Source: Pseudomonas putida | GTDB taxonomy: Bacteria > Pseudomonadota > Gammaproteobacteria > Pseudomonadales > Pseudomonadaceae | DNA length: 64,000 nt | Direction: 5' to 3' | Assembly: GCF_028682175.1 (NCBI RefSeq) | Contig: NZ_JANHKS010000012.1 | Location: forward strand, 62,001-126,000 | Shown here: positions 1 to 8,763 of the stretch, one piece after another | Numbering within the stretch: position 1 is the first letter of the stretch | Layout of the letters: every line of letters starts with the position of its first letter | The notes under the pieces: generated by a model | Databases searched by the model: none | Told to the model about the DNA's origin: nothing | Seen by the model: the letters and a program-made list of their open reading frames with translations, nothing else | Program-made: the position numbers and the translations under genes

Positions 1-710
1 GCCTGGGTGTCGGTTTCGCCGGGGCGAGTCCAGATCACCGACGGCGCCGGGTTCAGCTCGGGGGTGATGGCGCGATAGTTCTGCCACTCGGGGCTGTCGG
101 CCACCAGCGGATTGATCAGCGTCGCGTCGTGAACGGCGGCCACACAGTTGTTGCCACGCAGCGCCAGCAGCGATTCGGACGAGCTCTTGAAGGCTTTCAA
201 TTCGGCGCCGAATTCAGTCAGCGGCTTGACGTAGCTGCTGCCCTGGGAGGTGCACACCGGCTGACCCTTGAGGTCTTCCCAGCGGGTGATCTTGCTGTCC
301 TTGAGCACCGCCGCCGTGCCGCCGACGCGGTAGAACGGCGTCGGCACGAACCCCAGTTGCTGGCCGCGCTCGGCAGTCCATTCCATGTTGGCGATCAACA
401 GATCGACCTTGCCCTGTTGCAGGAACTGCACGCGGTTGGCAGGCAGCACCGGAACCAGTTCCACCTCGGCGCCCAGTTGACGGCCAAGGTCTTCGGCCAT
501 ATCGACGTTCAAGCCCTTGGGTTTCTGGTTGCCCGGATCGATGGAACCGAACGGCCCGCCCGACAGCAACACCCCTACCACCAGACGATGACGCTGCTCG
601 ATCTTGTCCAGCGTGGCATCGGCCTGAACGGCAAAACTTGCGCCCAGCGCAGCGAGCGTACCGACGAACAAGGGCAGCAAACGGGTAATGGGCGAGCGCG
701 TGTATGGCAT
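1..710 (-). CDS. Amino-acid ABC transporter periplasmic substrate-binding protein (3' end outside window)
   Basis: The reading frame runs leftward from an ATG at 710 and leaves the window without a stop, so the C-terminus is missing. A GAGGG ribosome-binding site lies about 7 bases before this ATG, which is preferred over an in-frame ATG at 731. The first 28 or so residues form a signal peptide (positively charged start, hydrophobic core, Ala-rich end). The mature part contains RLVVGVLLSGGPFGS and GLNVDMAEDLGRQLG, then DLLIANMEWTAERG, the typical order of family-3 solute-binding proteins (SBP_bac_3), which deliver polar amino acids to inner-membrane ABC permeases. The exact ligand cannot be read from the sequence, and no permease or ATPase gene is visible in the window. 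Confidence 0.85.
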   Translation of the reverse strand, partial: MPYTRSPITRLLPLFVGTLAALGASFAVQADATLDKIEQRHRLVVGVLLSGGPFGSIDPGNQKPKGLNVDMAEDLGRQLGAEVELVPVLPANRVQFLQQGKVDLLIANMEWTAERGQQLGFVPTPFYRVGGTAAVLKDSKITRWEDLKGQPVCTSQGSSYVKPLTEFGAELKAFKSSSESLLALRGNNCVAAVHDATLINPLVADSPEWQNYRAITPELNPAPSVIWTRPGETDTQ

Positions 711-939
711 GGATTTTCCCTCGATGGTCATCGTCACTTGATGACCCGCATCCTAGGGAGGGAACGCTGCGGACGGAAATTCAAATATCAAATATGGTTA
801 TAACTTTCTGCTTTCCAGGTTTCATCAAAAAATGGCATAAGCTCGATTTTGTTAGCCTTTGCGGGATACTTTTACAAATACCTTTTTAAAAACATAAAAA
901 TTCGTAATGTATTAATCACTCTCGCTGATGTTACCCGAA

Positions 940-1032
940 CCTGTAGGAGTGAGCTTGCTCGCGATGGCGGTGTGTCATTTACCAGATAGGTCACTGACCC
1001 GCCGCTATCGCGAGCAAGCTCACTCCTACAGG
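940..1032. repeat. REPIN (paired inverted REP sequences)
   Basis: Two arms, CCTGTAGGAGTGAGCTTGCT and its reverse complement, continue to CGCGAT and enclose a middle segment of about 40 bases. They can fold into a long hairpin. This is the fluorescens-type REP doublet spread by RAYT transposases. It fills most of the gap between the binding-protein gene and the LysR gene. A nearly identical element lies at 2810-2901. Confidence 0.93.
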
Positions 1033-1064
1033 TACTGCGTTCTGCCCTGACTGAGTACGCCCCC

Positions 1065-1919
1065 ATGTCCACCACCCTCGACCTCGAACTGCTGCGCACC
1101 TTCGTCGCTGTCGTCGATCATCACAGCTTCGCCGAGGCCGGCGCGCGGCTGTCGCGCACGCAGTCTTCGGTGACCCAGCACATGCAACGGCTTGAGCAGC
1201 AAATCGGTGTCAGCCTGTTTCAGAAGCAGGGCCGGCAAAAGCAGCTGACCGAACCGGGACGCCAGTTATTGCGTCACGCACGCCAGTTGCTCTCGCTCAA
1301 CGATGACGCGCTCAATTCGCTTCGGGAGAGCAGCATGAGCGGTGTGCTGCGTATCGGTTCGCCCCACGACATCGCCGACACCATCCTGCCGCCGATCCTC
1401 AGCCACATCGCCCGTTCGGCGCCGAAACTTCGGTTGGAAATCGATGTGGGGCGCAGTCCGTTCCTGATGGAAGACTTGCACCGGGGCAAGGTCGACATGG
1501 TGATTTCAACCCGTGAAGATCCGGGCCTTGAGGGCTTTGCGCTGCGCACCTCGCCGGTGTGGTGGATCTGTTCGGCGCAGTACCTGCACGTACCGGACGA
1601 GCCGATTCCGTTGATTCTGGTGGATGAGCCCAGTATCTACCGGCGCTACGCCATCGAGGCGCTGGAGCGGGCCAGCATCCCCTGGCGCCAGGCCTATCTT
1701 GCGTCAAACCTGATCGGTATCAAGGCTGCAACCCGCGCAGGCCTGGGGGTGACGGCCCGGAGCATGGAAATGCTCGGGCCGGACATGCGCGTACTCGGCG
1801 AAGCGGACGGACTGCCGCGCTTGCCGGATGTGACCTATCACCTGTGGATCAGGCCCAACACCGTGAACCCGCTGGCGCGGCGGGCATACGAGTTGATTCG
1901 CGCCAGCCAGGGTTTGTGA
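1065..1919 (+). CDS. LysR-family transcriptional regulator
   Basis: A 284-residue protein with an N-terminal winged helix-turn-helix (about residues 6-65; TFVAVVDHHSFAEAGARL, then TQSSVTQHMQRLEQQIGVSL) and a C-terminal periplasmic-binding-protein-like effector domain (about 90-280), the normal size and plan of LysR regulators. It starts 33 bases after the REPIN and has only a weak ribosome-binding site. Neither neighbour is divergently paired with a shared compact promoter, so the target genes are unclear. The effector ligand is not predictable. Confidence 0.88.
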   Translation: MSTTLDLELLRTFVAVVDHHSFAEAGARLSRTQSSVTQHMQRLEQQIGVSLFQKQGRQKQLTEPGRQLLRHARQLLSLNDDALNSLRESSMSGVLRIGSPHDIADTILPPILSHIARSAPKLRLEIDVGRSPFLMEDLHRGKVDMVISTREDPGLEGFALRTSPVWWICSAQYLHVPDEPIPLILVDEPSIYRRYAIEALERASIPWRQAYLASNLIGIKAATRAGLGVTARSMEMLGPDMRVLGEADGLPRLPDVTYHLWIRPNTVNPLARRAYELIRASQGL

Positions 1920-1937
1920 CCCCACCCCGCAGAAGCG

Positions 1938-2663
1938 TCAGCCGCGAGAAAGCTGCGCTTGCACCCAGCGACTCAGATCGGTCACTTCCGCCGAGGTGAT
2001 GGTATGCCCCGCTCCGGGGTAGGAATGAAACTCCGGGTTGATCAGCAGATTCTCCAGCACCGTGCGGGCTTCGGTGGCGCCGGTGTAGGCCACGCGGTTG
2101 TCCGCCTCGCCATGGCCGATGAACACCTTCAGTGGTTTCAAGCGCTCCTCGGGTTTGAGCCGGCCATTGAGCGCCGAGAGAATCTTGCCGCTCAACGGCG
2201 CAATCCCCCGCACCAGCTCAGGGTGCTCAAGGCCGATCTGGTAACTCATCATGGCGCCCTGGCTGAAGCCGATCAGGATCACCTTGTCTGGCTGGGTCGC
2301 GTACTTCTCCGTGGCTTGCTCGATGAAGGTACGCAGCAGGTCGGTGCTCTTGTCCACGTCACTGGTCACGCCTTCGTAGTCGGCCTGGTCGGTGTCCTGG
2401 GAGAACCATTTGTAACCTCCGCCATCGACTTCCATTGGCGCACGCACCGACAGGTAGGTGCTGTCCCTGGGCAGATCGTCCTTGATGCCGAACAGATCAC
2501 GCTCGTCGCTGCCGTAACCGTGCAGGAAGATAATCAGCGGTTTGTCTTTGGAGTCTGCGGGAGCCGCAGCGAGGTAAGGCAAGGCGAGGTCAGTGAGCAG
2601 TGCGGGTTCGGCATGGGCCAGCCCGGTGAAGACACAGAGCAGCGCGGCGAAAAACTTCATCAT
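1938..2663 (-). CDS. Exported alpha/beta-hydrolase (carboxylesterase/phospholipase family)
   Basis: 241 residues. It begins with a cleavable signal peptide (MMKFFAALLCVFTGLAHA), so the enzyme is probably periplasmic. The fold markers are FLHGYGSDERDLFG (oxyanion region), the nucleophile motif GFSQG, an Asp in GEADNRVAY, and the catalytic His in GAGHTIT. These match the small carboxylesterase/YpfH-like family that hydrolyses short-chain or lysophospholipid esters. An adjacent second ATG at 2660 is equally possible. The gene converges with the LysR gene, leaving 18 bases between stops. The natural substrate is unknown. Confidence 0.85.
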   Translation of the reverse strand: MMKFFAALLCVFTGLAHAEPALLTDLALPYLAAAPADSKDKPLIIFLHGYGSDERDLFGIKDDLPRDSTYLSVRAPMEVDGGGYKWFSQDTDQADYEGVTSDVDKSTDLLRTFIEQATEKYATQPDKVILIGFSQGAMMSYQIGLEHPELVRGIAPLSGKILSALNGRLKPEERLKPLKVFIGHGEADNRVAYTGATEARTVLENLLINPEFHSYPGAGHTITSAEVTDLSRWVQAQLSRG

Positions 2664-2809
2664 TGGGAACAGGCCCTTTCATAAAAACGTCGGGCCCATC
2701 ATACCCAGCATGACCTGGATGTCAGCCGCTAATCGATCAGGGGATGCTGTCGGATTGCTGTACCGATTGCAGATAACCCGCCTGGCTCGGCCCGCTGGAC
2801 GCTGAAAAC

Positions 2810-2901
2810 CCTGTAGGAGTGAGCTTGCTCGCGATGGCGGTGTGTCAGTCACACATTAGCGATTGATCTATCGCCATCGCGAGCAAGCTCACTCCTACAG
2901 G
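2810..2901. repeat. REPIN (paired inverted REP sequences)
   Basis: Same arms as the element at 940-1032 (CCTGTAGGAGTGAGCTTGCT and its complement), with a different middle segment. It sits between the esterase promoter region and the end of the flavin monooxygenase gene. Confidence 0.93.
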
Positions 2902-2914
2902 ACCGCGTACATGG

Positions 2915-4240
2915 TCAATCCTTCAAGTCTGGCAACCCCAGGTGCTCACGCAGCGTCGAGCCTTCATACGCCGTGCGAAACAGCCCCTTGCGCTGCAAAT
3001 GCGGGATCACGCTCTCGGCGAACTCGCTGAACGACCCCGGCAGGTACGCCGGAGAGATCACAAAGCCATCACAGCCGCCTTGCGTGAAGAGTTCAGCCAG
3101 TTGATCGGCGATCTGCGCGCCGGTGCCGACCAATTGTGGTACCCGCACGCTGCTGGCGAAGATCCGGCCCAACTCTTCGAGTGTGGTATCAGGCCCCTGC
3201 ATCAGCAATTTCTCGGCCGCAGCAGGATGAATTGACGGTGCGCGGGCAATCTCAGCCAGGGTCGATGACAGGGAAAACGGCGACAGGTCGACATTCAACT
3301 GCGACGCCAGCGTCACCAGCCCCAATTCCGGACGCGCCAGCGCATTGTGCCGGTCGCGCTTGGCCCGCGCTTCGGCCTCGCTGCCGCCGATGAACGGCAT
3401 CACCGCTGTCAGCACCTTGCAACTGTCGGCGTGGCGCCCTTGCTGGACCACCTGGCCGCGCACATCCTCACGAAACGCCTGCATGGCCTTGAGGTGCGGA
3501 TGAATGGTGAAGATCGCCTCGGCCCAGCGCGCACCAAACCGCCGCCCGCGCCCGGACGAGCCGGCCTGGATCAGCACCGGCCGGCCTTGAGGTGGGCGCG
3601 GGATGTTGAGCGGGCCATGCACCTTGAACCACTCGCCCACGTGCTCCACCGAAGTAATCTTCGACGGATCGGCCAGCACGCCGCTTTCCCGATCCAGCTT
3701 CAGCGCGTCCGGCGCCCAGCTTTTCCAGAGCTTGAGCGCGACCTCGACGAATTCATCGGCGCGGTCGTAGCGCAGATCGTGCTCCAGGTGCTTGTCCTTG
3801 CCGAACAGCCGGCCTTCGCTGTCGTTCATCGAGGTGACGATGTTCCACGCCGCCCGCCCCTTGGACAGATGGTCGAGGGTGGCGAATTCCCGGGCGATGT
3901 GCGCAGGCTCGTAATAGGTCGTCGATCGCGTGGCGCCAAGGCCCAGCTTGCGGGTCTGCCCCACCAGATACGAGAGGATCGGCAGCGGATCGAGCCGCGT
4001 CGCGTCCTGGGCGCCGTAACGTAGCGCTACCTCCCGCGAGCCGCCCATCTGGTCGCCCACGGCCAGGCGGTCGGCAAAGAACAGAAAATCGAACAACCCC
4101 TCCTCCACCACCCGCGCCGTGCGCGCGTAATACTCAGGGTCGAGGTAGTTGCCCAGGGTTTCAGGGTGACGCCAGGCGGCATGGCTGTGGATAACCGGGC
4201 CGCTGAGCAGGAAGGCAGACAGGTGAATTTGACGACTCAT
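2915..4240 (-). CDS. FMN-dependent monooxygenase, NtaA/SnaA/DszA family
   Basis: 441 residues, the usual length of class C two-component flavin monooxygenases with a bacterial luciferase-like barrel. Motifs include IHLSAFLLSGPVIHSHAAWR near the start, EGLFDFLFFADRL, GLGATRSTTYYEPAHIAREF, RAAWNIVTSMNDSEGRLFG and QAGSSGRGRRFGARWAEAIF, all typical of the NtaA/SnaA/SoxA/DszA group. These use reduced FMN from a separate reductase to oxidise sulfur or nitrogen organics. It lies 15 bases downstream of the sulfonate-type binding protein gene, so the two are cotranscribed and probably work in organosulfur scavenging. The precise substrate is inference. Confidence 0.88.
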   Translation of the reverse strand: MSRQIHLSAFLLSGPVIHSHAAWRHPETLGNYLDPEYYARTARVVEEGLFDFLFFADRLAVGDQMGGSREVALRYGAQDATRLDPLPILSYLVGQTRKLGLGATRSTTYYEPAHIAREFATLDHLSKGRAAWNIVTSMNDSEGRLFGKDKHLEHDLRYDRADEFVEVALKLWKSWAPDALKLDRESGVLADPSKITSVEHVGEWFKVHGPLNIPRPPQGRPVLIQAGSSGRGRRFGARWAEAIFTIHPHLKAMQAFREDVRGQVVQQGRHADSCKVLTAVMPFIGGSEAEARAKRDRHNALARPELGLVTLASQLNVDLSPFSLSSTLAEIARAPSIHPAAAEKLLMQGPDTTLEELGRIFASSVRVPQLVGTGAQIADQLAELFTQGGCDGFVISPAYLPGSFSEFAESVIPHLQRKGLFRTAYEGSTLREHLGLPDLKD

Positions 4241-4255
4241 GCGTGCACTCCCGCG

Positions 4256-5197
4256 TTATTTGCCCTGGGGAACCCAGACTGCGATGTCGGAAATCTTCAG
4301 CGGCTTGGGAATCAGCTTCGACTCGTAGTAGAAATCGGCAATGCGTTGCTGTTCTGCCAGTTGATCGACCTTCACCGGAACGATGTCGTAACTGCGGCGG
4401 CTGTTAGCCAGCTCCACCGTTTCGGGCGGGATGTTGCCCCACAGCGGAGCCAGGTTCTTCGCCGCCTCCTGCGGGTGGCCCTTGACCCACTGCCCGGCGT
4501 CGTGAAGGGTATCGAACACCACCTGCAACACTTCGGGGTGGGCCTTGGCGAAGCTGGTGTTGGCGACGTAGAAACGGTTGTAGTTGGCAACGCCATCGGT
4601 GCCGTCGGCCAGTACGCGGACGTGATGCTCGCGTTGCTGGGTGGCCAGGAACGGGTCCCAGATCGCCCACGCATCGACGTTGCCGCTGGAGAATGCGGCG
4701 ACGCCATCCGGTGCTTCCAGGTACACCGGCTGAATGTCGGCCAGGGTCAGCCCGGCTTTCTTCAGCGCCGAGATCAACAGGAAATTGCTGCGCGAACCTT
4801 TGGATACCGCCACGCGCTTGCCTTTCAGATCGGCAACGCTGTGAATCGGCGAGCCGTCCTGAACGATGATCGCCTGGGCACTGGGCGACGGGTTTTCCCG
4901 CGCGTAATAGGTCAATGGCGTATTCGCGGCCTGAGTGAACAGCGCGAATGCATCCGCCACATCGGCATGCAGATCGACGCTGCCGGCGTTCATCGCACTC
5001 AACAGCCCGCTGCTGAACTCATGCCATTGCACGGTAAAACCCAGGGGTTTGAGCCGCTGCTCGATCTGCCCGTCATTCTTGAGCAACAGCCAGAGGGTGG
5101 AAGAGCGCTGGTAGCCAATGCTGATGACCTGCTCGGCGTGGGCGGTAACCGTAGCCAGCATCAGCGCTGCGGCAACGAAGAGTCTGCGAAGGGGCAT
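4256..5197 (-). CDS. Aliphatic sulfonate-type ABC transporter substrate-binding protein (SsuA-like)
   Basis: 313 residues from the ATG at 5197, chosen because MPLRRLFVAAALMLATVTAHA is a clean signal peptide preceded by AAGGA; the open frame extends 45 codons further upstream without coding character. The mature protein has ISIGYQRSSTLWLLLKNDG, GLLSAMNAGSVDLHADV and KGKRVAVSKGSRSNFLLI, the pattern of SsuA/NMT1-like binding proteins for sulfonates, sulfate esters or taurine. It is the first gene of a two-gene unit with the flavin monooxygenase. No permease or ATPase gene is adjacent, so it must share components encoded elsewhere. Confidence 0.87.
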   Translation of the reverse strand: MPLRRLFVAAALMLATVTAHAEQVISIGYQRSSTLWLLLKNDGQIEQRLKPLGFTVQWHEFSSGLLSAMNAGSVDLHADVADAFALFTQAANTPLTYYARENPSPSAQAIIVQDGSPIHSVADLKGKRVAVSKGSRSNFLLISALKKAGLTLADIQPVYLEAPDGVAAFSSGNVDAWAIWDPFLATQQREHHVRVLADGTDGVANYNRFYVANTSFAKAHPEVLQVVFDTLHDAGQWVKGHPQEAAKNLAPLWGNIPPETVELANSRRSYDIVPVKVDQLAEQQRIADFYYESKLIPKPLKISDIAVWVPQGK

Positions 5198-5382
5198 GGG
5201 GATCCTTGAAATGACGAAACGGCATGAGGGCAGATGATTAAAGTCGTTTTGATTATAAAAACAGTCAGAAATTATGAAAGAAACGTATAGATCTAAGCTT
5301 ATGCCGCGCAAGCCGATGGAACGTCTGTTCACAGGGAACGGTCTAGCCCTAGTAGCTCACATGTCAATTGAGGGACCTCACC

Positions 5383-5826
5383 GTGAACATCTTCGAAGCC
5401 CTGAGAGAAAGCCACGACCGCCAGCGCGGATACGCCGATGCCCTGATCCAAACCCACGGCGAAAGCGAGGCCCGCGTCGAGGCCTACAAGCAGTTGAAAG
5501 CCGAGTTGCAGGCCCATGAAACTGCCGAAGAGCGCTTTTTCTATGTGCCGTTGATGAAGTTCGATAACGGCGTAGACCTCAGTCGCCATGCCATCTCCGA
5601 ACACCACGAGATGGACGAACTGATGGAAGAGCTGGATGAAACCGACATGTCCAGCCCGGCTTGGCTGGTCACTGCCAAGAAGCTGTCAGAGAAGGTGCAT
5701 CATCACTTGAAAGAAGAAGAACAGAAGTTCTTCCAGATGGCGGGGAAGTTGCTGGATGACACACAGAAGGAAAAACTTGCCGGCAGTTATGTGAAGGAAT
5801 ATGAAGAACAACTGGCTGAAGAGTGA
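5383..5826 (+). CDS. Hemerythrin HHE domain protein
   Basis: 147 residues from a GTG at 5383, preferred because GAGGGA lies 7 bases upstream. The sequence is a four-helix HHE protein: H in ALRESHDRQR, HETAEERFFY, HAISEHHEMDELMEEL, and HHHLKEEEQKFFQ supply the His/Glu ligands for a di-iron or single-iron centre. Such small soluble proteins bind oxygen, nitric oxide or iron in the cytoplasm; which one cannot be told. The gene stands alone and is followed directly by a strong terminator. Confidence 0.87.
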   Translation: MNIFEALRESHDRQRGYADALIQTHGESEARVEAYKQLKAELQAHETAEERFFYVPLMKFDNGVDLSRHAISEHHEMDELMEELDETDMSSPAWLVTAKKLSEKVHHHLKEEEQKFFQMAGKLLDDTQKEKLAGSYVKEYEEQLAEE

Positions 5827-5840
5827 CAAGCCATGAATGA

Positions 5841-5868
5841 AAAAGCCCCGAATGATCGGGGCTTTTTT
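5841..5868. terminator. Bidirectional rho-independent terminator
   Basis: The stem AAAAGCCCCG / CGGGGCTTTT with a 6-base loop (aatgat) is followed by a T run on the plus strand and preceded by an A run. It can therefore serve both the hemerythrin gene and the convergent symporter gene. Confidence 0.92.
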
Positions 5869-5882
5869 ATATGTCGTGGCAC

Positions 5883-6881
5883 TTATGGATCGACCTGGGC
5901 CATCAACTCCGGCACCGACTCCTGGCGCTTGGCGTAACGCTGGGCCAGGGTCGCGCAGACCATCAGTTGAATCTGGTGGAACAACATCAGCGGCAGGATC
6001 AGCACGCCGATGGTGCTGCCCGCGAACAACACCTGGGCCATCGGCACGCCGGTCGCCAGGCTCTTCTTCGAGCCGCAGAACAGAATGGTGATGCGGTCTT
6101 CGATGTTGAAACCGAAGATCTTGCCCAGTACGTTGGAGATCATCAGGATCACACCCAGCAACACGCAGCACACCAGCACCAGGCCCGCCAGATCCCACGC
6201 CGGGATCTTGTGCCAGATGCCCTCGTTCACCGCCTCGCTGAACGCCCCGTACACCACCAGCAGGATCGAGCCCTGATCGACGAACTTCAGCCAGTTCTTG
6301 TTGCGGCCGACCCATTCGCCAATCCAGCGTCGCGCAATCTGCCCGGCAATGAACGGCAGCAGCAACTGAATGCTGATCTTGACGATGGCATCCACGGTCG
6401 AGCCGCCATCGCCATGCACATTCAGCAGCAAGGTCACCAGCAACGGCGTCAGGAAAATCCCGAACAGGCTCGACGCCGCCGCGCTGCAGATGGCCGCCGG
6501 AATGTTGCCGCGAGCCAGAGAAGTAAAGGCAATGGCCGACTGCACCGTCGCAGGCAAAGCGCACAGGTACAGGATGCCCATGTACAGGTCTTTGCCGATC
6601 AGCGGTGAGAGCACAGGCTTGAGCGCCAGGCCCACCAGCGGAAAGATCACGAACGTCAGTCCGAACACCAGCAGGTGCAGACGCCAGTGGCCTGCACCGG
6701 CAATGATCGACTCACGGGACAACTTGGCACCGTGCATGAAAAACAGCAGGGCAATGGCGATGTTGGTCAGCCAACTGAAGCCTACGGCCACCTGGCCACT
6801 GGCTGGCAGAAAACTGGCGATGATGACCACCGTGACCAAGGTCAGGGTGAAGTTATCGGGCAAGAAACGAGGACGAGTCAT
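5883..6881 (-). CDS. Bile acid:sodium symporter family transporter (YfeH/SLC10A7-like)
   Basis: 332 residues from the ATG at 6881 (MTRPRFLPDNFTL). Eight to ten hydrophobic segments are evident, including LVTVVIIASFLP, IAIALLFFMHGAKLSRE, LYLCALPATVQSAIAFTSLA and GSKKSLATGVPMAQVLF. The last two carry the conserved crossover motifs of the BASS superfamily. It is an inner-membrane transporter, but the bacterial YfeH-type subgroup has no well-defined substrate and bile acid should not be assumed. It ends at the shared terminator with the hemerythrin gene. Confidence 0.87.
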   Translation of the reverse strand: MTRPRFLPDNFTLTLVTVVIIASFLPASGQVAVGFSWLTNIAIALLFFMHGAKLSRESIIAGAGHWRLHLLVFGLTFVIFPLVGLALKPVLSPLIGKDLYMGILYLCALPATVQSAIAFTSLARGNIPAAICSAAASSLFGIFLTPLLVTLLLNVHGDGGSTVDAIVKISIQLLLPFIAGQIARRWIGEWVGRNKNWLKFVDQGSILLVVYGAFSEAVNEGIWHKIPAWDLAGLVLVCCVLLGVILMISNVLGKIFGFNIEDRITILFCGSKKSLATGVPMAQVLFAGSTIGVLILPLMLFHQIQLMVCATLAQRYAKRQESVPELMAQVDP

Positions 6882-6985
6882 CTTATTTTTTCCGGAGGTG
6901 CCAGGAACATGATCGCAACGATACACGCCTGGCACACGACCGGCTAACGCCAGAAAGCCGATGAATAGCGGCTAACGGACAACAT

Positions 6986-7231
6986 TCAGGATGAAAGGCC
7001 GCCTTCGATCACGCGCAGGACGGTGACGCGACGTTTGCCAGGGTTATCGGCGATCAACTGACTCAGCGCTTCCTGCCACTTGTGCACGTCTTTTTCACGG
7101 GACAGCGCCATCAATTGCTCAAGGCCCACCGCCTGCTGCGCAGTCGTGACTGCGTTGGAACCCTCGGCCATACGTTCACGCTTCAACAGGTTTGCTGCAA
7201 TTTCCGAGAGGGTACTCAAGGTGGGCTCCAT
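6986..7231 (-). CDS. Small conserved-looking hypothetical protein
   Basis: 81 residues from the ATG at 7231 (MEPTLSTLSEIAANLLKRER). The open frame continues 88 codons upstream, but that part is Cys/Pro/Arg-rich and looks non-coding. The likely product is soluble, mostly helical and charged, ending in KRRVTVLRVIEGGLSS. No family is recognised. No clear ribosome-binding site is seen, so the start is uncertain. Confidence 0.55.
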   Translation of the reverse strand: MEPTLSTLSEIAANLLKRERMAEGSNAVTTAQQAVGLEQLMALSREKDVHKWQEALSQLIADNPGKRRVTVLRVIEGGLSS

Positions 7232-7400
7232 GGCACGCGCGTCGTGGCATGCCGAACATAGCTGCGGGGGATGAGCGCAGGATGGCGTCAACTTTCGGTT
7301 GTCGCGGCCCTGCAGCACAGTTACAGCAATGTTCAGACCACAAGTCCAGGCTCGGGCTGCGGCGCGAAAACTGGCTGATGAACGGTTGAAGAACCGCGGT

Positions 7401-8579
7401 TCAGGGCGCTTGCACGGGTTCGTCAGTGGCCAGCGTGCGATCGACCAGGCGGATACTGTCGCGCCCGCCGCGCTTGGATTCATACAGCGCTGCATCGCCC
7501 TGCTCGATCAACGCCCCAAGGCTGGCGGGCGGCTGGTCGAACAGGCTGGCGCCGATGCTCAGCGTCACCGCTTCAGGGGTAGAAAAACCCTGGGCTGCGG
7601 CCATCTGGAAGCGCTCGCGCAAGGTGCTGCCCAGTTCATGGATGTGCTCGCTCGATGCATTGCTCAGCAGAAGCACGAACTCGTCCCCGCCCAGACGCGC
7701 CGCCAGCGAACCGTCAGGCAGAATCGAGCGGATCATCTCGCTCAACGTAATCAGCAACCGATCCCCCGCCGTGTGCCCGTACAGATCGTTCACGGACTTG
7801 AAGTTATCGATATCGATCAACAGCAACGCGCCCGGCCGCGAGGGCGACACATCTTCGAGCAGGCGCGGCGCCCTGACTTCAAGGGCGCGACGGTTGTACA
7901 AGGCCGTCAACGGATCACGCGCCGCCAGACGTTCGATGCGTTTTTCCCGACGATAGCGCTCTGAACCGGTCATCGACAGCGCGATCAACATGATCGCCAT
8001 CGCCCCCTCGACCAGGGAAATCTGAATGATCTCCCCGCGCAGGGATGCCAGATCGATCAAGGTACCGGGAATCACCGCCGTGATGACCTTGCACAGATAG
8101 AACAGCCCGTGAATCAGCAGCACATACCGCAACTGCCCCGCCCCGACGCTGATGGTCTTGCCGTGGGGCCGCAGCAGGAAGCTGGCCCGCAGCGTCAGCA
8201 CGGTGATGATCAACGACTGGATCCCCAGCATCACCTTCGACCACCAGGGTTCGGCGGGCAGGAAAAGCATCGCCAGCCAGATCGGAATGATCAGCAACCA
8301 CCCCCTGGACAGCCGCGCTGCGGTAAACCGCGCCACTCCCACCAGGAACAGCCAGTGCGCCATGATCAGCAAACCATTGGCGAACCAGACCCCGATGACC
8401 ACGATGCCGCTGTTGCGCAACAGCGCCAGGATGCAGCCGATGCTGATGGTGGCAAAACCCGCGCTCCAGAACACCAGCGAAGGCTCGCGCACATTGCTCC
8501 ACTCGATCGCCAGATACAACGACGCCGCCGCAGCCAGGGCAATCGAAAGGGTAAGCATCGTGGTGGGATCGAGTGCCAT
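7401..8579 (-). CDS. Membrane-bound diguanylate cyclase (GGDEF)
   Basis: 392 residues from the ATG at 8579 (MALDPTTMLTLSIALAA). Six or seven transmembrane helices fill about residues 8-210, followed by a GGDEF domain: RDPLTALYNRRAL, IDIDNFKSVNDLYGHTAGDRLL and the intact signature ARLGGDEFVLLL. The protein should therefore make cyclic di-GMP from two GTP at the membrane. No RxxD inhibitory site is evident immediately upstream of GGDEF. The N-terminal sensor is unclassified. The gene stands alone. Confidence 0.9.
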   Translation of the reverse strand: MALDPTTMLTLSIALAAAASLYLAIEWSNVREPSLVFWSAGFATISIGCILALLRNSGIVVIGVWFANGLLIMAHWLFLVGVARFTAARLSRGWLLIIPIWLAMLFLPAEPWWSKVMLGIQSLIITVLTLRASFLLRPHGKTISVGAGQLRYVLLIHGLFYLCKVITAVIPGTLIDLASLRGEIIQISLVEGAMAIMLIALSMTGSERYRREKRIERLAARDPLTALYNRRALEVRAPRLLEDVSPSRPGALLLIDIDNFKSVNDLYGHTAGDRLLITLSEMIRSILPDGSLAARLGGDEFVLLLSNASSEHIHELGSTLRERFQMAAAQGFSTPEAVTLSIGASLFDQPPASLGALIEQGDAALYESKRGGRDSIRLVDRTLATDEPVQAP

Positions 8580-8763
8580 GTACTGCCTGGATATCTGAGG
8601 TGCAAGAGGGAGGCGCAATTGTAAACGTTCAGGGCGTTTTTTCGAGAGTTTGGCGCATGTGTCGTGACGAATTGTTGTATCGGGGGTGGTACCAAGCGCT
8701 GATACACAGGGGTTGGCCGAACGGCTATCCCACATCCGTTACGGCCCCTGACAATCTCCAGCC

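Noticed and set aside
129..803. Plus-strand open frame of 224 codons
   Set aside because: It is the reverse of the ABC binding-protein gene, whose signal peptide, ribosome-binding site and family motifs are clear on the minus strand.
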